In this document: in pieces, positions 40,284-48,223 of the stretch
Numbering within the stretch: the stretch's first letter is position 1
Layout of the letters: every line of letters begins with the position of its first letter
From: Paraburkholderia saeva
GTDB taxonomy: Bacteria > Pseudomonadota > Gammaproteobacteria > Burkholderiales > Burkholderiaceae
NCBI RefSeq assembly: GCF_907164555.1
Contig: NZ_CAJQZC010000008.1
Coordinates: 62,001-126,000, forward strand
DNA: 64,000 bases
Direction of reading: 5' to 3'
Notes under the pieces: generated by a model
Database searches by the model: none
What the model saw: the letters and a program-made list of their open reading frames with translations, nothing else
Told to the model about the DNA's origin: nothing
Position numbers and translations under genes: made by a program

Positions 40284-40607
40284 ATGGAACTACTCGAAAA
40301 TTATTGGCAACCGGCACGTCGCGCGAGCACGCCAGAGCGGCTGCAGGAGCCATCGTCACCGGTGGACCGCGTGCTCATCATCGCGTTTCGCAAAAAGAAG
40401 AAAGAGAGTCAGCGGCGTTTCTGGGCGCGCTTTGGCGTGACGCAGTCGCGTGGCAGCCGCTTCGAATCCGGCGCGGAAATTCCGGCGCCCGTGGCAATCC
40501 TGCTTGGCCTCTACTTCACGAAAACCATCTCGGACAGTGATCTCGGCCGGGCGGAGCGCGCGCTGCACGATCACAAGGTCTCCGACCTTGTCAGGCTGGA
40601 TCAATAA
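40284..40607 (+). CDS. rsaL: RsaL-type quorum-sensing repressor
   Basis: 107-residue DNA-binding protein. The core KKESQRRFWARFGVTQSRGSRFESGAEIPAPVAILLGLYFTKTISDSDL (about 36-85) is the RsaL signature, a lambda-repressor-like four-helix fold with recognition helix TQSRGSRFE. RsaL proteins lower luxI transcription and so hold AHL at a steady level. Start: ATG at 40284 with AGGTGG 7 bases upstream; a GTG at 40275 is less likely. It is transcribed away from luxI, and its 3' end overlaps the convergent luxR-type gene by 17 bp, the same topology as lasI-rsaL-lasR and ppuI-rsaL-ppuR of pseudomonads. Confidence 0.9.
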   Translation: MELLENYWQPARRASTPERLQEPSSPVDRVLIIAFRKKKKESQRRFWARFGVTQSRGSRFESGAEIPAPVAILLGLYFTKTISDSDLGRAERALHDHKVSDLVRLDQ

Positions 40608-41319
40608 CGCCGAGCTGCGTTGCGATGACCGCGGCCGCACGCCGCGAGTTCACGCCGAACTTCGCACGGATGTTCTTCATGTGAAAGTTCACGACTGCTT
40701 CCGAGCAGTTGAGGATGTGTGAAATCTCCCATGTGGACTTGCCGCGCGCAGTCCACTTCAAACATTCGCGTTCACGCGGGGTGAGCTTTGGAATCAGCTC
40801 CTGCGTGTGCGCGCTCACGTGACGCTGGCTCGTGTCGATCACCAGATCGCGCAGCAACACGAGATTCGGCAACGCCACGTCGACATGTCGCCAGAACGCA
40901 TCGGTTGGCATGCTGTCATTGACGAAGCACAACATGCCCGCTTCCTGTCGCGGCCCGTGAACCGGCAACGTCACGCCTGCGCGCAGGCCGTACGCCCGGG
41001 CTTCCTCGTACATCGATTGCTGGGGTGCGGTCGTGAAGATCTCAGGCGACCACACCAGCGGCGACGCGCGCGTCGCGCAATGCGAGACGGTGGGATCGAT
41101 ATGCATGAGGCCCTGCTCGTCGTAGGCGCGCCGCCAGGACGTAGGGTACGTGCTGCGCACATATGCGTCCTCCAGGCGGATGCCCGGCCGTGGCAGCATC
41201 GCCAGCAGAACCTGATTGAAGCCCCATCCGTCGGCGAGACGGACGATGGCGTCGAACCACGCGGCTTCATCAGTGGCCTCGAGCAGCGGTGACATCTGCT
41301 CAATGAAATGTAGTGACAC
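40591..41319 (-). CDS. braR: LuxR-family AHL-responsive regulator (BraR-like)
   Basis: 242-residue regulator. The autoinducer-binding domain (about 10-160) has the conserved W-Y-D-W positions (TSWRRAYDEQGLMHIDPTVSH, LVWSPEIF) and GLRAGVTLPVHGPRQEAGML. The C-terminal GerE-type HTH (about 175-238) is LTPRERECLKWTARGKSTWEISHILNCSEAVVNFHMKNIRAKFGV. The start is GTG at 41319, 7 bases after GGGAG. The C-terminus overlaps rsaL by 17 bp in the opposite direction. With the adjacent luxI-type gene it forms a complete quorum-sensing circuit; the symbol follows the Paraburkholderia bra locus. Confidence 0.87.
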   Translation of the reverse strand: MSLHFIEQMSPLLEATDEAAWFDAIVRLADGWGFNQVLLAMLPRPGIRLEDAYVRSTYPTSWRRAYDEQGLMHIDPTVSHCATRASPLVWSPEIFTTAPQQSMYEEARAYGLRAGVTLPVHGPRQEAGMLCFVNDSMPTDAFWRHVDVALPNLVLLRDLVIDTSQRHVSAHTQELIPKLTPRERECLKWTARGKSTWEISHILNCSEAVVNFHMKNIRAKFGVNSRRAAAVIATQLGVIDPA

Positions 41320-41451
41320 TTACGGCTCCCTGAAATCGCGGCAGGCCAAACCGCTGACAAGAACGACGCGAATTCATGATTCGCGACTCTCTGTTTTCAC
41401 TAATCTATCACCATTTTTTTATTCCGCTCGCGCATTTGTATGAGTATTCAG

Positions 41452-41490
41452 CAAATCGACAGCGGCGATTTGAGCGGATTTTTTGCTTTT
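41452..41490 (+). terminator. Hairpin with T-rich tail
   Basis: CAAATCG and CGATTTG (41452-41458 and 41466-41472) pair perfectly. They are followed after 5 bases by GGATTTTTTGCTTTTT. The gap before the T-tract makes it a weaker terminator candidate; it may mark the 3' end of an unannotated RNA. Confidence 0.45.
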
Positions 41491-41547
41491 TGCAGAGCCG
41501 CGGCCAGTGGGCCTCCCGGCGGAGCGAGCCTCAGGCGCTATATCGGC

Positions 41548-41577
41548 AAAAACGCAGCCGACAAATGTCGGCGTTTT
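41548..41577. terminator. Intrinsic-terminator-like hairpin
   Basis: GCCGACA-AA-TGTCGGC is a perfect 7-bp stem flanked by AAAAAC on the left and GTTTT on the right, so it works as a terminator in either direction. No annotated gene ends nearby; the closest gene starts are 230 bp (luxR, divergent) and 330 bp away. Confidence 0.55.
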
Positions 41578-41834
41578 GAAACAGCTTTAATCCGGTCCGG
41601 ATTGATTCAACGCTGAAAAACCCTTCTGATGTAATTGGCAAAAGATTTCAATCTGGGCGTTGAAAGAAATCCGCATTCAAATCGCGTGTGTTGTCATACG
41701 AAATTGATGCATGTGAGAGTAATGGCGCGACCGGGGGAACGCGGAGTTTTCCGCAAAATCCTGCGAAAACGTCTCCTTTCATGCTGCATTGCGACGACAA
41801 CCGGCTGAAATGTGGTGCACCCATGTCGAGATAA

Positions 41835-41868
41835 ATTTGTTTGACAACATTTGCCGGGCGGTGCTAAT
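41835..41868 (+). promoter_or_regulatory. Sigma-70-like promoter with overlapping operator, sugar-acid operon
   Basis: TTGACA (41841-41846), 16 bp, GCTAAT (41863-41868), about 42 bp before the first gene. TTGT-TTG-ACAA (41837-41847) overlaps the -35 box and has the TTGT-N3-ACAA form used by many FadR/GntR proteins. The extended motif ATTTGTTTGAC recurs as ATTTGCTTGAC at 45724, upstream of the ABC transporter. Confidence 0.6.
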
Positions 41869-41909
41869 TTGGCGATCAATCATCGAATTGGTGCGCCTGC
41901 CGAGGTCCC

Positions 41910-42836
41910 ATGAACGTCTCCCCGATTTCCGGTCGTGAGTTCGCCGCCAGCGTGATGGCGGTCCCCCCGCTTGCCCGCGGCGCCGACTACTCGCTCGACG
42001 CCGCGGAGAACCTGAAGCTCATCCGGCACATCGAGTCCGGCGGCGTGCGCACGCTGCTGTATGGCGGCAACGCGAATCTCTACCACGTCGCGGTCAGCGA
42101 ATATCGCGATCTGCTCGATCTGCTCGCCGAAAGCGCCGGCCCGGATACGCGCGTGATTCCGGCCATCGGACCCGACTACGGCAAGATGCTCGACCAGGCA
42201 CGCATCCTCGCGCAGACGCAGTACTGCACCGCGATGGTCCTGCCGCTCACAGGCTTTACAACGTCTGAAGGTGTGGAGGAAGGCCTCGCGCGTATCGCCG
42301 ATGTGGCGGGCATGCCGCTGACGCTCTATATCAAGAACGAGAACTATGTCGATGTCGACGCGCTCACGCGCCTGCTCGATCGCGGCACGCTGATTGCCGT
42401 CAAATACGCGATCGTTCGCGACAACCCGGCTGACGACGTCTATCTGACGCGTCTGCTCGAAAGCGTGCATCCGGCGAAGGTGATCTCCGGGATGGGCGAG
42501 CGCCCCGCGCTCGTGCATGTGCGCGATTTCGGCCTCGCGGCCTGGACCACGGGTTCGGGCTGCATCGCGCCGCACGCAGTCATGGCGCTGCTGCGCGCCG
42601 CGAAAGAAGACCGCGCGGACGAAGCCGCGCGCATCTACGAAGCGTTCATGCCGCTTGAAACGCTGCGCGACGACATTTCGCTGATCCGCGTGTTGCACGA
42701 TGCGGTGACGTTCTCGAAGATCGCCAATATGGGCGCGATCCTGCCGCTCCTCAGTTCGACGCCAGTCGAGCATCATGCGAAGATCGCGGCTGCAACCGAA
42801 GCGCTCCTTGCGTTCGAGCGTCAGAACGCCGCGTAG
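41910..42836 (+). CDS. DapA-family lyase/dehydratase (2-keto-3-deoxy sugar acid type)
   Basis: 308-residue TIM-barrel enzyme of the dihydrodipicolinate-synthase family. The Schiff-base Lys is K165 (LIAVKYAIVRD), and the family Tyr region is seen as MPLTLYIKNENYVD (about 136-147). The usual DapA N-terminal GTTGE motif is replaced by YGGNANLYH, which indicates a member that acts on a deoxy-keto sugar acid rather than in lysine synthesis. Next to an alpha-ketoglutarate semialdehyde dehydrogenase and an arabinonate-type dehydratase, the likely reaction is 2-keto-3-deoxy-pentonate to alpha-ketoglutarate semialdehyde. It is the first gene of the operon; aldolase activity cannot be excluded. Confidence 0.8.
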   Translation: MNVSPISGREFAASVMAVPPLARGADYSLDAAENLKLIRHIESGGVRTLLYGGNANLYHVAVSEYRDLLDLLAESAGPDTRVIPAIGPDYGKMLDQARILAQTQYCTAMVLPLTGFTTSEGVEEGLARIADVAGMPLTLYIKNENYVDVDALTRLLDRGTLIAVKYAIVRDNPADDVYLTRLLESVHPAKVISGMGERPALVHVRDFGLAAWTTGSGCIAPHAVMALLRAAKEDRADEAARIYEAFMPLETLRDDISLIRVLHDAVTFSKIANMGAILPLLSSTPVEHHAKIAAATEALLAFERQNAA

Positions 42837-42852
42837 CCGGGCCTTGCCCGGC
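42836..42852 (+). repeat. Intercistronic GC-rich hairpin
   Basis: GCCGGGC-CTT-GCCCGGC directly overlaps the end of the DapA-family gene. The stem is 7 bp with no T-tract; it is probably an mRNA processing or stability element rather than a terminator. Confidence 0.5.
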
Positions 42853-42927
42853 GGCGCTTCCCACTATCTGAATTGCGCTGCGCGGTGAGCGCAGGCGTCG
42901 CCCGCAGCGCCCGACTGGAGTTTCAAG

Positions 42928-44508
42928 ATGCAGATCACAGGAGAGATGCTCATCGGCGCATCCGCCGTACGCGGCGCCGAGGGCACGCTGCGCGCGTTCG
43001 ACCCCGTCCACAACGTGGAGATCGAGCCGCCGTTCGGTGCGGGCAGCGCAGTCGATGTCGACCGGGCGTGTGAACTCGCCGCGCTCGCGTTCGATCCATA
43101 CCGCAGCGCGCCGCTCGAAACACGCGCGCGCTTTCTCGAGGCGATCGCCAGCAACATCCTCGCGCTGGGCGACGAACTGATCGAGCGCGCGCACATCGAA
43201 ACGGCGCTGCCGAAAGCGCGTATCGAAGGCGAACGCGGGCGCACCGTCGGTCAGTTGAAGCTGTTCGCCTCGCTCGTGCGCGAAGGCCGCTGGCTGACCG
43301 CGACGATCGATTCCGCCATGCCGGAGCGCAAGCCGTTGCCGCGTTCCGATCTGCGTCTGCAGAAAATTCCGGTTGGGCCTGTCGCCGTGTTCGGCGCAAG
43401 CAACTTCCCGCTCGCGTTTTCGGTTGCCGGCGGCGATACCGCGTCGGCGCTCGCGGCGGGTTGTCCGGTCGTCGTGAAGGCGCATCCGGCGCATCTGGGT
43501 ACCTCGGAACTCGTCGGTCGCGCAATCCAGAAGGCGGTCGCTGAAACCGGTCTGCCGGAGGGCGTGTTTTCGCTGGTCGTCGGCGCGGGCAACGCGGTGG
43601 GCGAGGCGCTCGTTGCACATCCGGCGATCAAATCGGTTGGCTTCACCGGGTCGCGGCGCGGGGGGCTTGCGCTCGTCGACATCGCGTCGAGGCGTCGCGA
43701 GCCGATTCCCGTGTTCGCCGAAATGAGCAGCGTCAATCCGTTCTTCGTGCTGCCCGGCGCACTCGCCAGACGTGGCGCGGCAATCGCTTCGGCGTTCGTG
43801 GATTCGGTGACGCTCGGCGTCGGCCAGTTCTGCACGAACCCGGGGCTCGTGATCGTGCTCGAAGGCCCGCATACGCAGGCGTTCATCGACACCGCCGCCC
43901 AGGCGCTCGCAAAGAAGGAAGCGCAGACGATGCTCTCGCCGGGTATCGCATCGGCGTACAAGGCCGCGGTCGAACAGCGCGGCGAGACGGGCGGCGTGCA
44001 GAGCGTCGCGCAGGGCACGCAGACGGGCGCCGCATGTCCGGCGATGCCCGCGTTGTTCCTGACCGACGCCGTGCAGTTTCTTGCCGCGGCTGAACTCGAA
44101 GATGAAATTTTCGGGCCGACTTCGCTGATCGTCACGTGTCGCGATGTCGACGAAATGGTCAGGGTGGCGGGGTACGTCGAAGGCCAGCTCACGGCAACGC
44201 TGCAACTCGAACCGGAAGACTACGCACTCGCGCGCAAACTGCTGCCGACGCTCGAACGCAAGGCCGGCCGGATTCTCGCGAACGGATTCCCGACGGGCGT
44301 CGAGGTGTCGCACGCAATGGTGCATGGCGGGCCGTTCCCCGCTACGTCGGACGCGCGCGCAACGTCGGTTGGCGCAACCGCGATCGACCGCTTCCTGCGG
44401 CCTGTGTGCTATCAGGATCTGCCAGCCGAGCTGCTGCCCGAAGCGCTGCACGATGACAATCCGTTGAAGCTGTGGCGTCTGCTGGACGGCGAACTGGGCA
44501 AGCACTGA
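42928..44508 (+). CDS. Alpha-ketoglutarate semialdehyde dehydrogenase (2,5-dioxovalerate DH)
   Basis: 526-residue aldehyde dehydrogenase of the KGSADH group, which oxidises alpha-ketoglutarate semialdehyde to alpha-ketoglutarate with NAD(P)+. The cofactor-binding segment is VGPVAVFGASNFPLAFSVAGGDTASALAAGCPVVVKAHPAH (about 150-190). FTGSRRGG follows near 235, the general base lies in PVFAEMSSVNPFFVLP (about 262-277) and the catalytic Cys in GVGQFCTNPGLVIV (about 303). Length and the AEMSSVNP motif separate it from common 480-residue aldehyde dehydrogenases. It follows the DapA-family gene by 91 bp and would carry out the last step of the pathway into the TCA cycle. Confidence 0.92.
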   Translation: MQITGEMLIGASAVRGAEGTLRAFDPVHNVEIEPPFGAGSAVDVDRACELAALAFDPYRSAPLETRARFLEAIASNILALGDELIERAHIETALPKARIEGERGRTVGQLKLFASLVREGRWLTATIDSAMPERKPLPRSDLRLQKIPVGPVAVFGASNFPLAFSVAGGDTASALAAGCPVVVKAHPAHLGTSELVGRAIQKAVAETGLPEGVFSLVVGAGNAVGEALVAHPAIKSVGFTGSRRGGLALVDIASRRREPIPVFAEMSSVNPFFVLPGALARRGAAIASAFVDSVTLGVGQFCTNPGLVIVLEGPHTQAFIDTAAQALAKKEAQTMLSPGIASAYKAAVEQRGETGGVQSVAQGTQTGAACPAMPALFLTDAVQFLAAAELEDEIFGPTSLIVTCRDVDEMVRVAGYVEGQLTATLQLEPEDYALARKLLPTLERKAGRILANGFPTGVEVSHAMVHGGPFPATSDARATSVGATAIDRFLRPVCYQDLPAELLPEALHDDNPLKLWRLLDGELGKH

Positions 44509-44528
44509 GCGGCCGTTCTGCATGTGCC

Positions 44529-44563
44529 GGATCACGCCACGGCATAGCGGCGCGGCGTGATCC
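44529..44563 (+). repeat. Intercistronic hairpin with 10-bp stem
   Basis: GGATCACGCC (44529-44538) and GGCGTGATCC (44554-44563) pair perfectly around a 15-base loop, between the dehydrogenase and lactonase genes. There is no T-tract. Similar hairpins occur in several gaps of this operon. Confidence 0.5.
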
Positions 44564-44629
44564 TTCGCGAACGCCGTGACACGCCGCGTGCCGTTCGCCA
44601 TACCGGATACAAACGCACAAGGAGGTTCA

Positions 44630-45568
44630 ATGACAGACAACAGCCGTCGCTACCCCGATTCCGCCATCCGCGTTCTCGACCATCGTTTCAACGCGCTGCG
44701 CATTGCATCGGCTTCGGTCGAATGTCTGTATCAGGGCACGCGCTGGTCCGAAGGCCCAGTGTGGTTCGGCGACGGACGCTATCTGCTGTGGAGCGATATT
44801 CCGAACAACCGCATCCTGCGCTGGGACGAACAAACCGGTGCCGTGACGCCATTCCGCCAGCCGTCGAACAACGCAAACGGCCACACGCGCGATCGCGAAG
44901 GACGGCTCGTGAGCTGCGAGCACCTGACGCGCCGCGTGACGCGCACCGAATACGACGGCACGATCACCGTGCTTGCCGACAACTATCTCGGCAAGCGTCT
45001 GAATTCGCCGAACGACCTCGTCGTGAAGTCGGACGGCTCGATCTGGTTCACCGATCCGAGCTTCGGCATCGACAGTTTCTACGAGGGCGAAAAGGCCGAA
45101 CCCGAATTGCCGCAGTGCGTGTACCGCATCGACGGCCAGACGGGCGAAATCACGCTCATCGCCGACGATATTGAAGGCCCGAACGGTCTCGCGTTTTCGC
45201 CCGACGAATCGCTGCTGTATGTGGTCGCGTCGCGCGAGTCGCCGCGCACGATCCGCGTGTTCGACGTCGCCGCCGACGGCCGCACCATCGACAACAACCG
45301 TATCCTGATCGACGCAGGCGCCGGCACGCCGGACGGATTTCGTGTCGATATTCACGGCAACCTGTGGTGCGGCTGGGGCATGGGCACCGAAGAGCTCGAC
45401 GGCGTGCGCGTATTCACGTCGCACGGTGAAGCAATCGGGCATATCGCGTTGCCGGAGCGCTGTGCGAACGTGTGCTTTGGCGGGCGCCATCGCAACCGGC
45501 TTTTCATGGCGGCGAGCCACGGGCTCTATTCACTCTACGTGAACACGCAGGGCGTCAAAGGCGGCTAG
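44630..45568 (+). CDS. SMP-30/gluconolactonase-family sugar lactonase
   Basis: 312-residue six-bladed beta-propeller lactonase. The metal-ligand Glu is in WSEGPVWFGDGRYLLWSDIPNNRILRW (about 38-64). Further landmarks are RLNSPNDLVVKSDGSIWFTDPSFG (about 124-147), with the conserved Asn and Asp, and EGPNGLAFSPDESLLYVV (about 184-201). It would open a pentono- or hexono-lactone to the sugar acid, the step before the dehydratase at 50089. Start: ATG at 44630 directly after GGAGG; a frame from 44576 is rejected. Its TAG stop lies in the loop of a small GC hairpin (45560-45574). The lactone made is inferred from context. Confidence 0.9.
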   Translation: MTDNSRRYPDSAIRVLDHRFNALRIASASVECLYQGTRWSEGPVWFGDGRYLLWSDIPNNRILRWDEQTGAVTPFRQPSNNANGHTRDREGRLVSCEHLTRRVTRTEYDGTITVLADNYLGKRLNSPNDLVVKSDGSIWFTDPSFGIDSFYEGEKAEPELPQCVYRIDGQTGEITLIADDIEGPNGLAFSPDESLLYVVASRESPRTIRVFDVAADGRTIDNNRILIDAGAGTPDGFRVDIHGNLWCGWGMGTEELDGVRVFTSHGEAIGHIALPERCANVCFGGRHRNRLFMAASHGLYSLYVNTQGVKGG

Positions 45569-45723
45569 GCCGCCCGTTCTGTCGCACGAAGTTGCCTGAC
45601 AAGTATCGGGCTAAACCCGTAGAGCGGCGCGTTCCCACGTACGTCGATATGGCATCGGATCGTTGTCTGTAAAGGGATTGCCGGAGATTGCGCCGCGCGT
45701 CGCAGTGTGACCTGTCACGGATC

Positions 45724-45741
45724 ATTTGCTTGACGTCAAAT
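45724..45741. promoter_or_regulatory. Operator-like repeat upstream of the ABC transporter
   Basis: ATTTG-CTTGACGT-CAAAT is an inverted repeat with a central TTGACGTCAA palindrome, about 95-112 bp before the binding-protein ATG. Its first half, ATTTGCTTGAC, matches ATTTGTTTGAC at 41835 in the promoter of the catabolic genes, so the same regulator may act at both. Confidence 0.5.
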
Positions 45742-45835
45742 GGTCGCGTTGGCAATGTTCGATAAGGCAAGACCTGTACCGTCGGCAGCGCACCTGAACC
45801 GACGGACTTCCATACCAAAGAAGCGAGGAGATGCG

Positions 45836-47005
45836 ATGACTTTATCCGGCAGGTTGTCTGTGAGGATGGCGGCTGTCTGTGTGGCGGTTGGCGCAACGTT
45901 CGCGCCGGCGGCGCGCGCGGCGGACCCGGTGACCTTGAACATCGTCGACGTGGCCGGCGATCTTCAGCTGACGCAAAAGGGCTTCGAGGCGTTCAAGGCG
46001 AAGTACCCGAACCTCGTTTCGAACATCACGTTCACCAACGCGCCGGCGCCGCAACTGCCGGGCAAGATCAAGGCCATGCAGGCCGCGGGGCGCTCCGATA
46101 TCGATCTCGTGCTGACCGGCACCGACGCGCTCGCTGCCGGCATCGAACAGAATCTGTGGGAAAAGCTGCTGCCTGATCATTCGGCTGCGTTCCCCGGCGT
46201 GCTCGACAACTACGCGCCGGGTCCGCGCAAGATGCAGGATCTCGCGCAGGGCTATGGCCTGGAAGTGGCGTACATGCCGGCCGGTCCGCTCATCGAATAC
46301 AACCCGGCGAAAGTCAGCGATCCGCCGAAAACGCCTGACCAGTTGCTGCAATGGTGCAAGGCACATCCGAACAAGCTGATCTATGCACGTCCGGCGAACT
46401 CCGGTCCGGGCCGCACGTTCCTGATGGGTCTGCCATATGTGCTCGGCGACAAGGATCCGCACGACCCGATCAACGGCTGGGACAAGACGTGGGCGTTCCT
46501 CAAGCAGCTGAACGACTGCATTCCGTACTATCCGGGCGGCACGTCGGCGGTGATGAAGGAGCTGGGCGAAGGCACGCGCGACATGACGGTCACCGTGACC
46601 GGCTGGGACATCAACCCGCGCGCGCTTGGCATCGTGCCCGCCGAATTCCGCGTGCAGGCCTTCGACAACATGACGTGGGTCAACGACGCGCACTACATGG
46701 TGATCCCGAAGGGCGTGCCGAAAGAAAAGATCGACGTGCTCTACAAGCTGATGAATTTCATGCTGGAACCCGCGCAGCAGGCTTTGACCTATGACGACGG
46801 CTACTTCTATCCGGGCCCGGCGATCAAGGGCGTGACGGTTGAGCAGGCGCCGGCGCAAAGCCAGGACGTGTTGAAGAAGTTCGGCCGCCCCGAGTACGCG
46901 AAGCTGCTCGCGGAGCGTCCGCACGTGCTCCCGTTGCCTGCCGCGGCGATGGTTGCCGCGTTCCAGAAATGGGACCGTGAAGTCGGCGCGCAGAAGACCA
47001 AGTAA
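45836..47005 (+). CDS. ABC transporter periplasmic binding protein (family 1/PotD-like)
   Basis: 389-residue solute-binding protein. It has a Sec signal peptide (about 1-30, ending ARAA) without a lipobox. The mature part begins DPVTLNIVDVAGDLQLTQKGFEAFKAKYPNLVSNITFTNAPAPQLPGKIKAMQAAG, the fold used by iron, polyamine and thiamine-type importers. Start: ATG at 45836 after GCGAGGAG; the frame from 45740 lies in the promoter region. It heads the transporter genes that follow (ATPase and two permeases). Neighbouring sugar-acid enzymes suggest an aldonic or other sugar acid as ligand, which would be unusual for this transporter class. Confidence 0.88.
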   Translation: MTLSGRLSVRMAAVCVAVGATFAPAARAADPVTLNIVDVAGDLQLTQKGFEAFKAKYPNLVSNITFTNAPAPQLPGKIKAMQAAGRSDIDLVLTGTDALAAGIEQNLWEKLLPDHSAAFPGVLDNYAPGPRKMQDLAQGYGLEVAYMPAGPLIEYNPAKVSDPPKTPDQLLQWCKAHPNKLIYARPANSGPGRTFLMGLPYVLGDKDPHDPINGWDKTWAFLKQLNDCIPYYPGGTSAVMKELGEGTRDMTVTVTGWDINPRALGIVPAEFRVQAFDNMTWVNDAHYMVIPKGVPKEKIDVLYKLMNFMLEPAQQALTYDDGYFYPGPAIKGVTVEQAPAQSQDVLKKFGRPEYAKLLAERPHVLPLPAAAMVAAFQKWDREVGAQKTK

Positions 47006-47020
47006 CGCTGTGTCCGGCCT

Positions 47021-47057
47021 GCACGCCGTGCGTCGCGGTCCGCGACGCACGGCGTGC
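47021..47057 (+). repeat. 17-bp-stem hairpin between binding-protein and ATPase genes
   Basis: GCACGCCGTGCGTCGCG (47021-47037) and its perfect complement (47041-47057) are separated by only 3 bases. It starts 15 bp after the binding-protein stop and has no T-tract. Such hairpins after binding-protein genes hold back exonucleases and raise expression of the binding protein over the membrane components. Confidence 0.8.
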
Positions 47058-47143
47058 GGCTGCGTTGTGAAGGCTCGTCTCTATGACTGGCGTGACGGCG
47101 CTGTCGCGTTGCGCAGCGCCGTCGCCAGCTTCAGGAAATCGTC

Positions 47144-48223
47144 ATGAAGCATCGCTTTGAGCAGTTACGCCTCGATTCCGTCTGCCGCAGTTTCACGAAC
47201 GCCGAGGGTCATGCGGTTGCGGCGTTGCAGGGCCTCGACCTGAACATCCAGCGGGGCGAATTCATCGCACTGCTCGGGCCTTCCGGTTGCGGCAAATCCA
47301 CCGCGCTCAATTGCATCGCCGGACTTCAGCCCCTGACGGCCGGCGGCATCTGGCTCGACGACAAACGCATCGACGTGCTGCCGCCCGAAAAACGCGGCTT
47401 CGGCATGGTCTTCCAGAACTACGCGCTCTTTCCGCACATGTCGGTGCTGGAGAACGTCGGCTTTGGTCTGAAGATGCGCGGCGTCGCGAAGAGCGAAGCC
47501 GTGCGGCGTTCGCGTGAAGCGCTGCAACTCGTGCAACTGGTGGGCCACGAGCGCAAGCTGCCGGGGCAGCTGTCGGGCGGCCAGCAGCAGCGCGTCGCGA
47601 TTGCGCGGGCCATCGTGATCGAGCCGCCGCTCATCCTGATGGACGAACCGCTGTCGAATCTCGACACGAAACTGCGCATCGAGATGCGTGCCGAAATTCG
47701 CCGCATTCACAGCCAGCTCGAACGCGCGACTATTTACGTCACACACGATCAGGACGAGGCGCTTTCGATGGCGGACCGCATCGTCGTGATGAAGGAAGGC
47801 GTCGTGCAGCAGGTGGCTACGCCGAAGGAAGTCTACGGGCGGCCGAAGAACCTGCATGTTGCGCGTTTCATGGGCTATCGCAACGTCGCGGAGTTCACGC
47901 TGGAAGGCATGGAGGGCGAAGGCGTCGCGCTGACGGCGAACGGCGTGCGGCTCATCGGCACGCCGCTGGAAGCGTTCAGCAGCAAGCGCGTCGCCGTCGC
48001 GTTGCGCCCGGAGGATCTGGAGCGCGCCGCACCCGGCGCGTCGAACGCGTTCGACGCGGATGTGATGACCGTCGAATATGGCGGCCGCGATTCGCTGATC
48101 CGCGTGAAGGCGGCGTTCGGCGAACTGTGGGCACGGCTCGTGGGCGAGTTCGTCGAAGGCGAGCGCATCAGTCTGCGTGTGCCGCCCACACGTACGCTCG
48201 TGTATGACGGAGAGGCATCGTGA
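47144..48223 (+). CDS. ABC transporter ATPase (PotA/UgpC-like)
   Basis: 359-residue ATP-binding subunit. The Walker A is GPSGCGKST (about 46-54), the Q-loop lies in MVFQNYALFPHMSVLENVGFG, the signature is LSGGQQQR (about 144-151) and the Walker B is LILMDEPLSNLD (about 164-175), followed by the H-loop VTHDQDEA. The C-terminal TOBE domain (about 275-350) is typical of PotA/FbpC/MalK-type importers. AGGAAA precedes the ATG at 47144, and the stop overlaps the GTG of the first permease (GTGA), showing tight translational coupling. It energises the importer formed with the adjacent binding protein and permeases. Confidence 0.94.
   Translation: MKHRFEQLRLDSVCRSFTNAEGHAVAALQGLDLNIQRGEFIALLGPSGCGKSTALNCIAGLQPLTAGGIWLDDKRIDVLPPEKRGFGMVFQNYALFPHMSVLENVGFGLKMRGVAKSEAVRRSREALQLVQLVGHERKLPGQLSGGQQQRVAIARAIVIEPPLILMDEPLSNLDTKLRIEMRAEIRRIHSQLERATIYVTHDQDEALSMADRIVVMKEGVVQQVATPKEVYGRPKNLHVARFMGYRNVAEFTLEGMEGEGVALTANGVRLIGTPLEAFSSKRVAVALRPEDLERAAPGASNAFDADVMTVEYGGRDSLIRVKAAFGELWARLVGEFVEGERISLRVPPTRTLVYDGEAS

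Larger units (their letters stand above)
41320..41909. other. 590-bp gap upstream of the sugar-acid operon
   Basis: No protein-coding frame of note. It contains a hairpin with a T-rich tail (41452-41488), a second strong hairpin (41548-41577), and near its end a sigma-70-like promoter with an overlapping operator-like repeat (41835-41868). The two hairpins about 100 bp apart could bound a small RNA or end the transcript of one. Confidence 0.5.

Noticed and set aside
42751..44640. 629-codon open frame on the minus strand
   Set aside because: It lies opposite the KGSADH gene, which has clear motifs in the other direction. The translation is Arg/His-rich and without family features, the usual shadow in GC-rich coding DNA.
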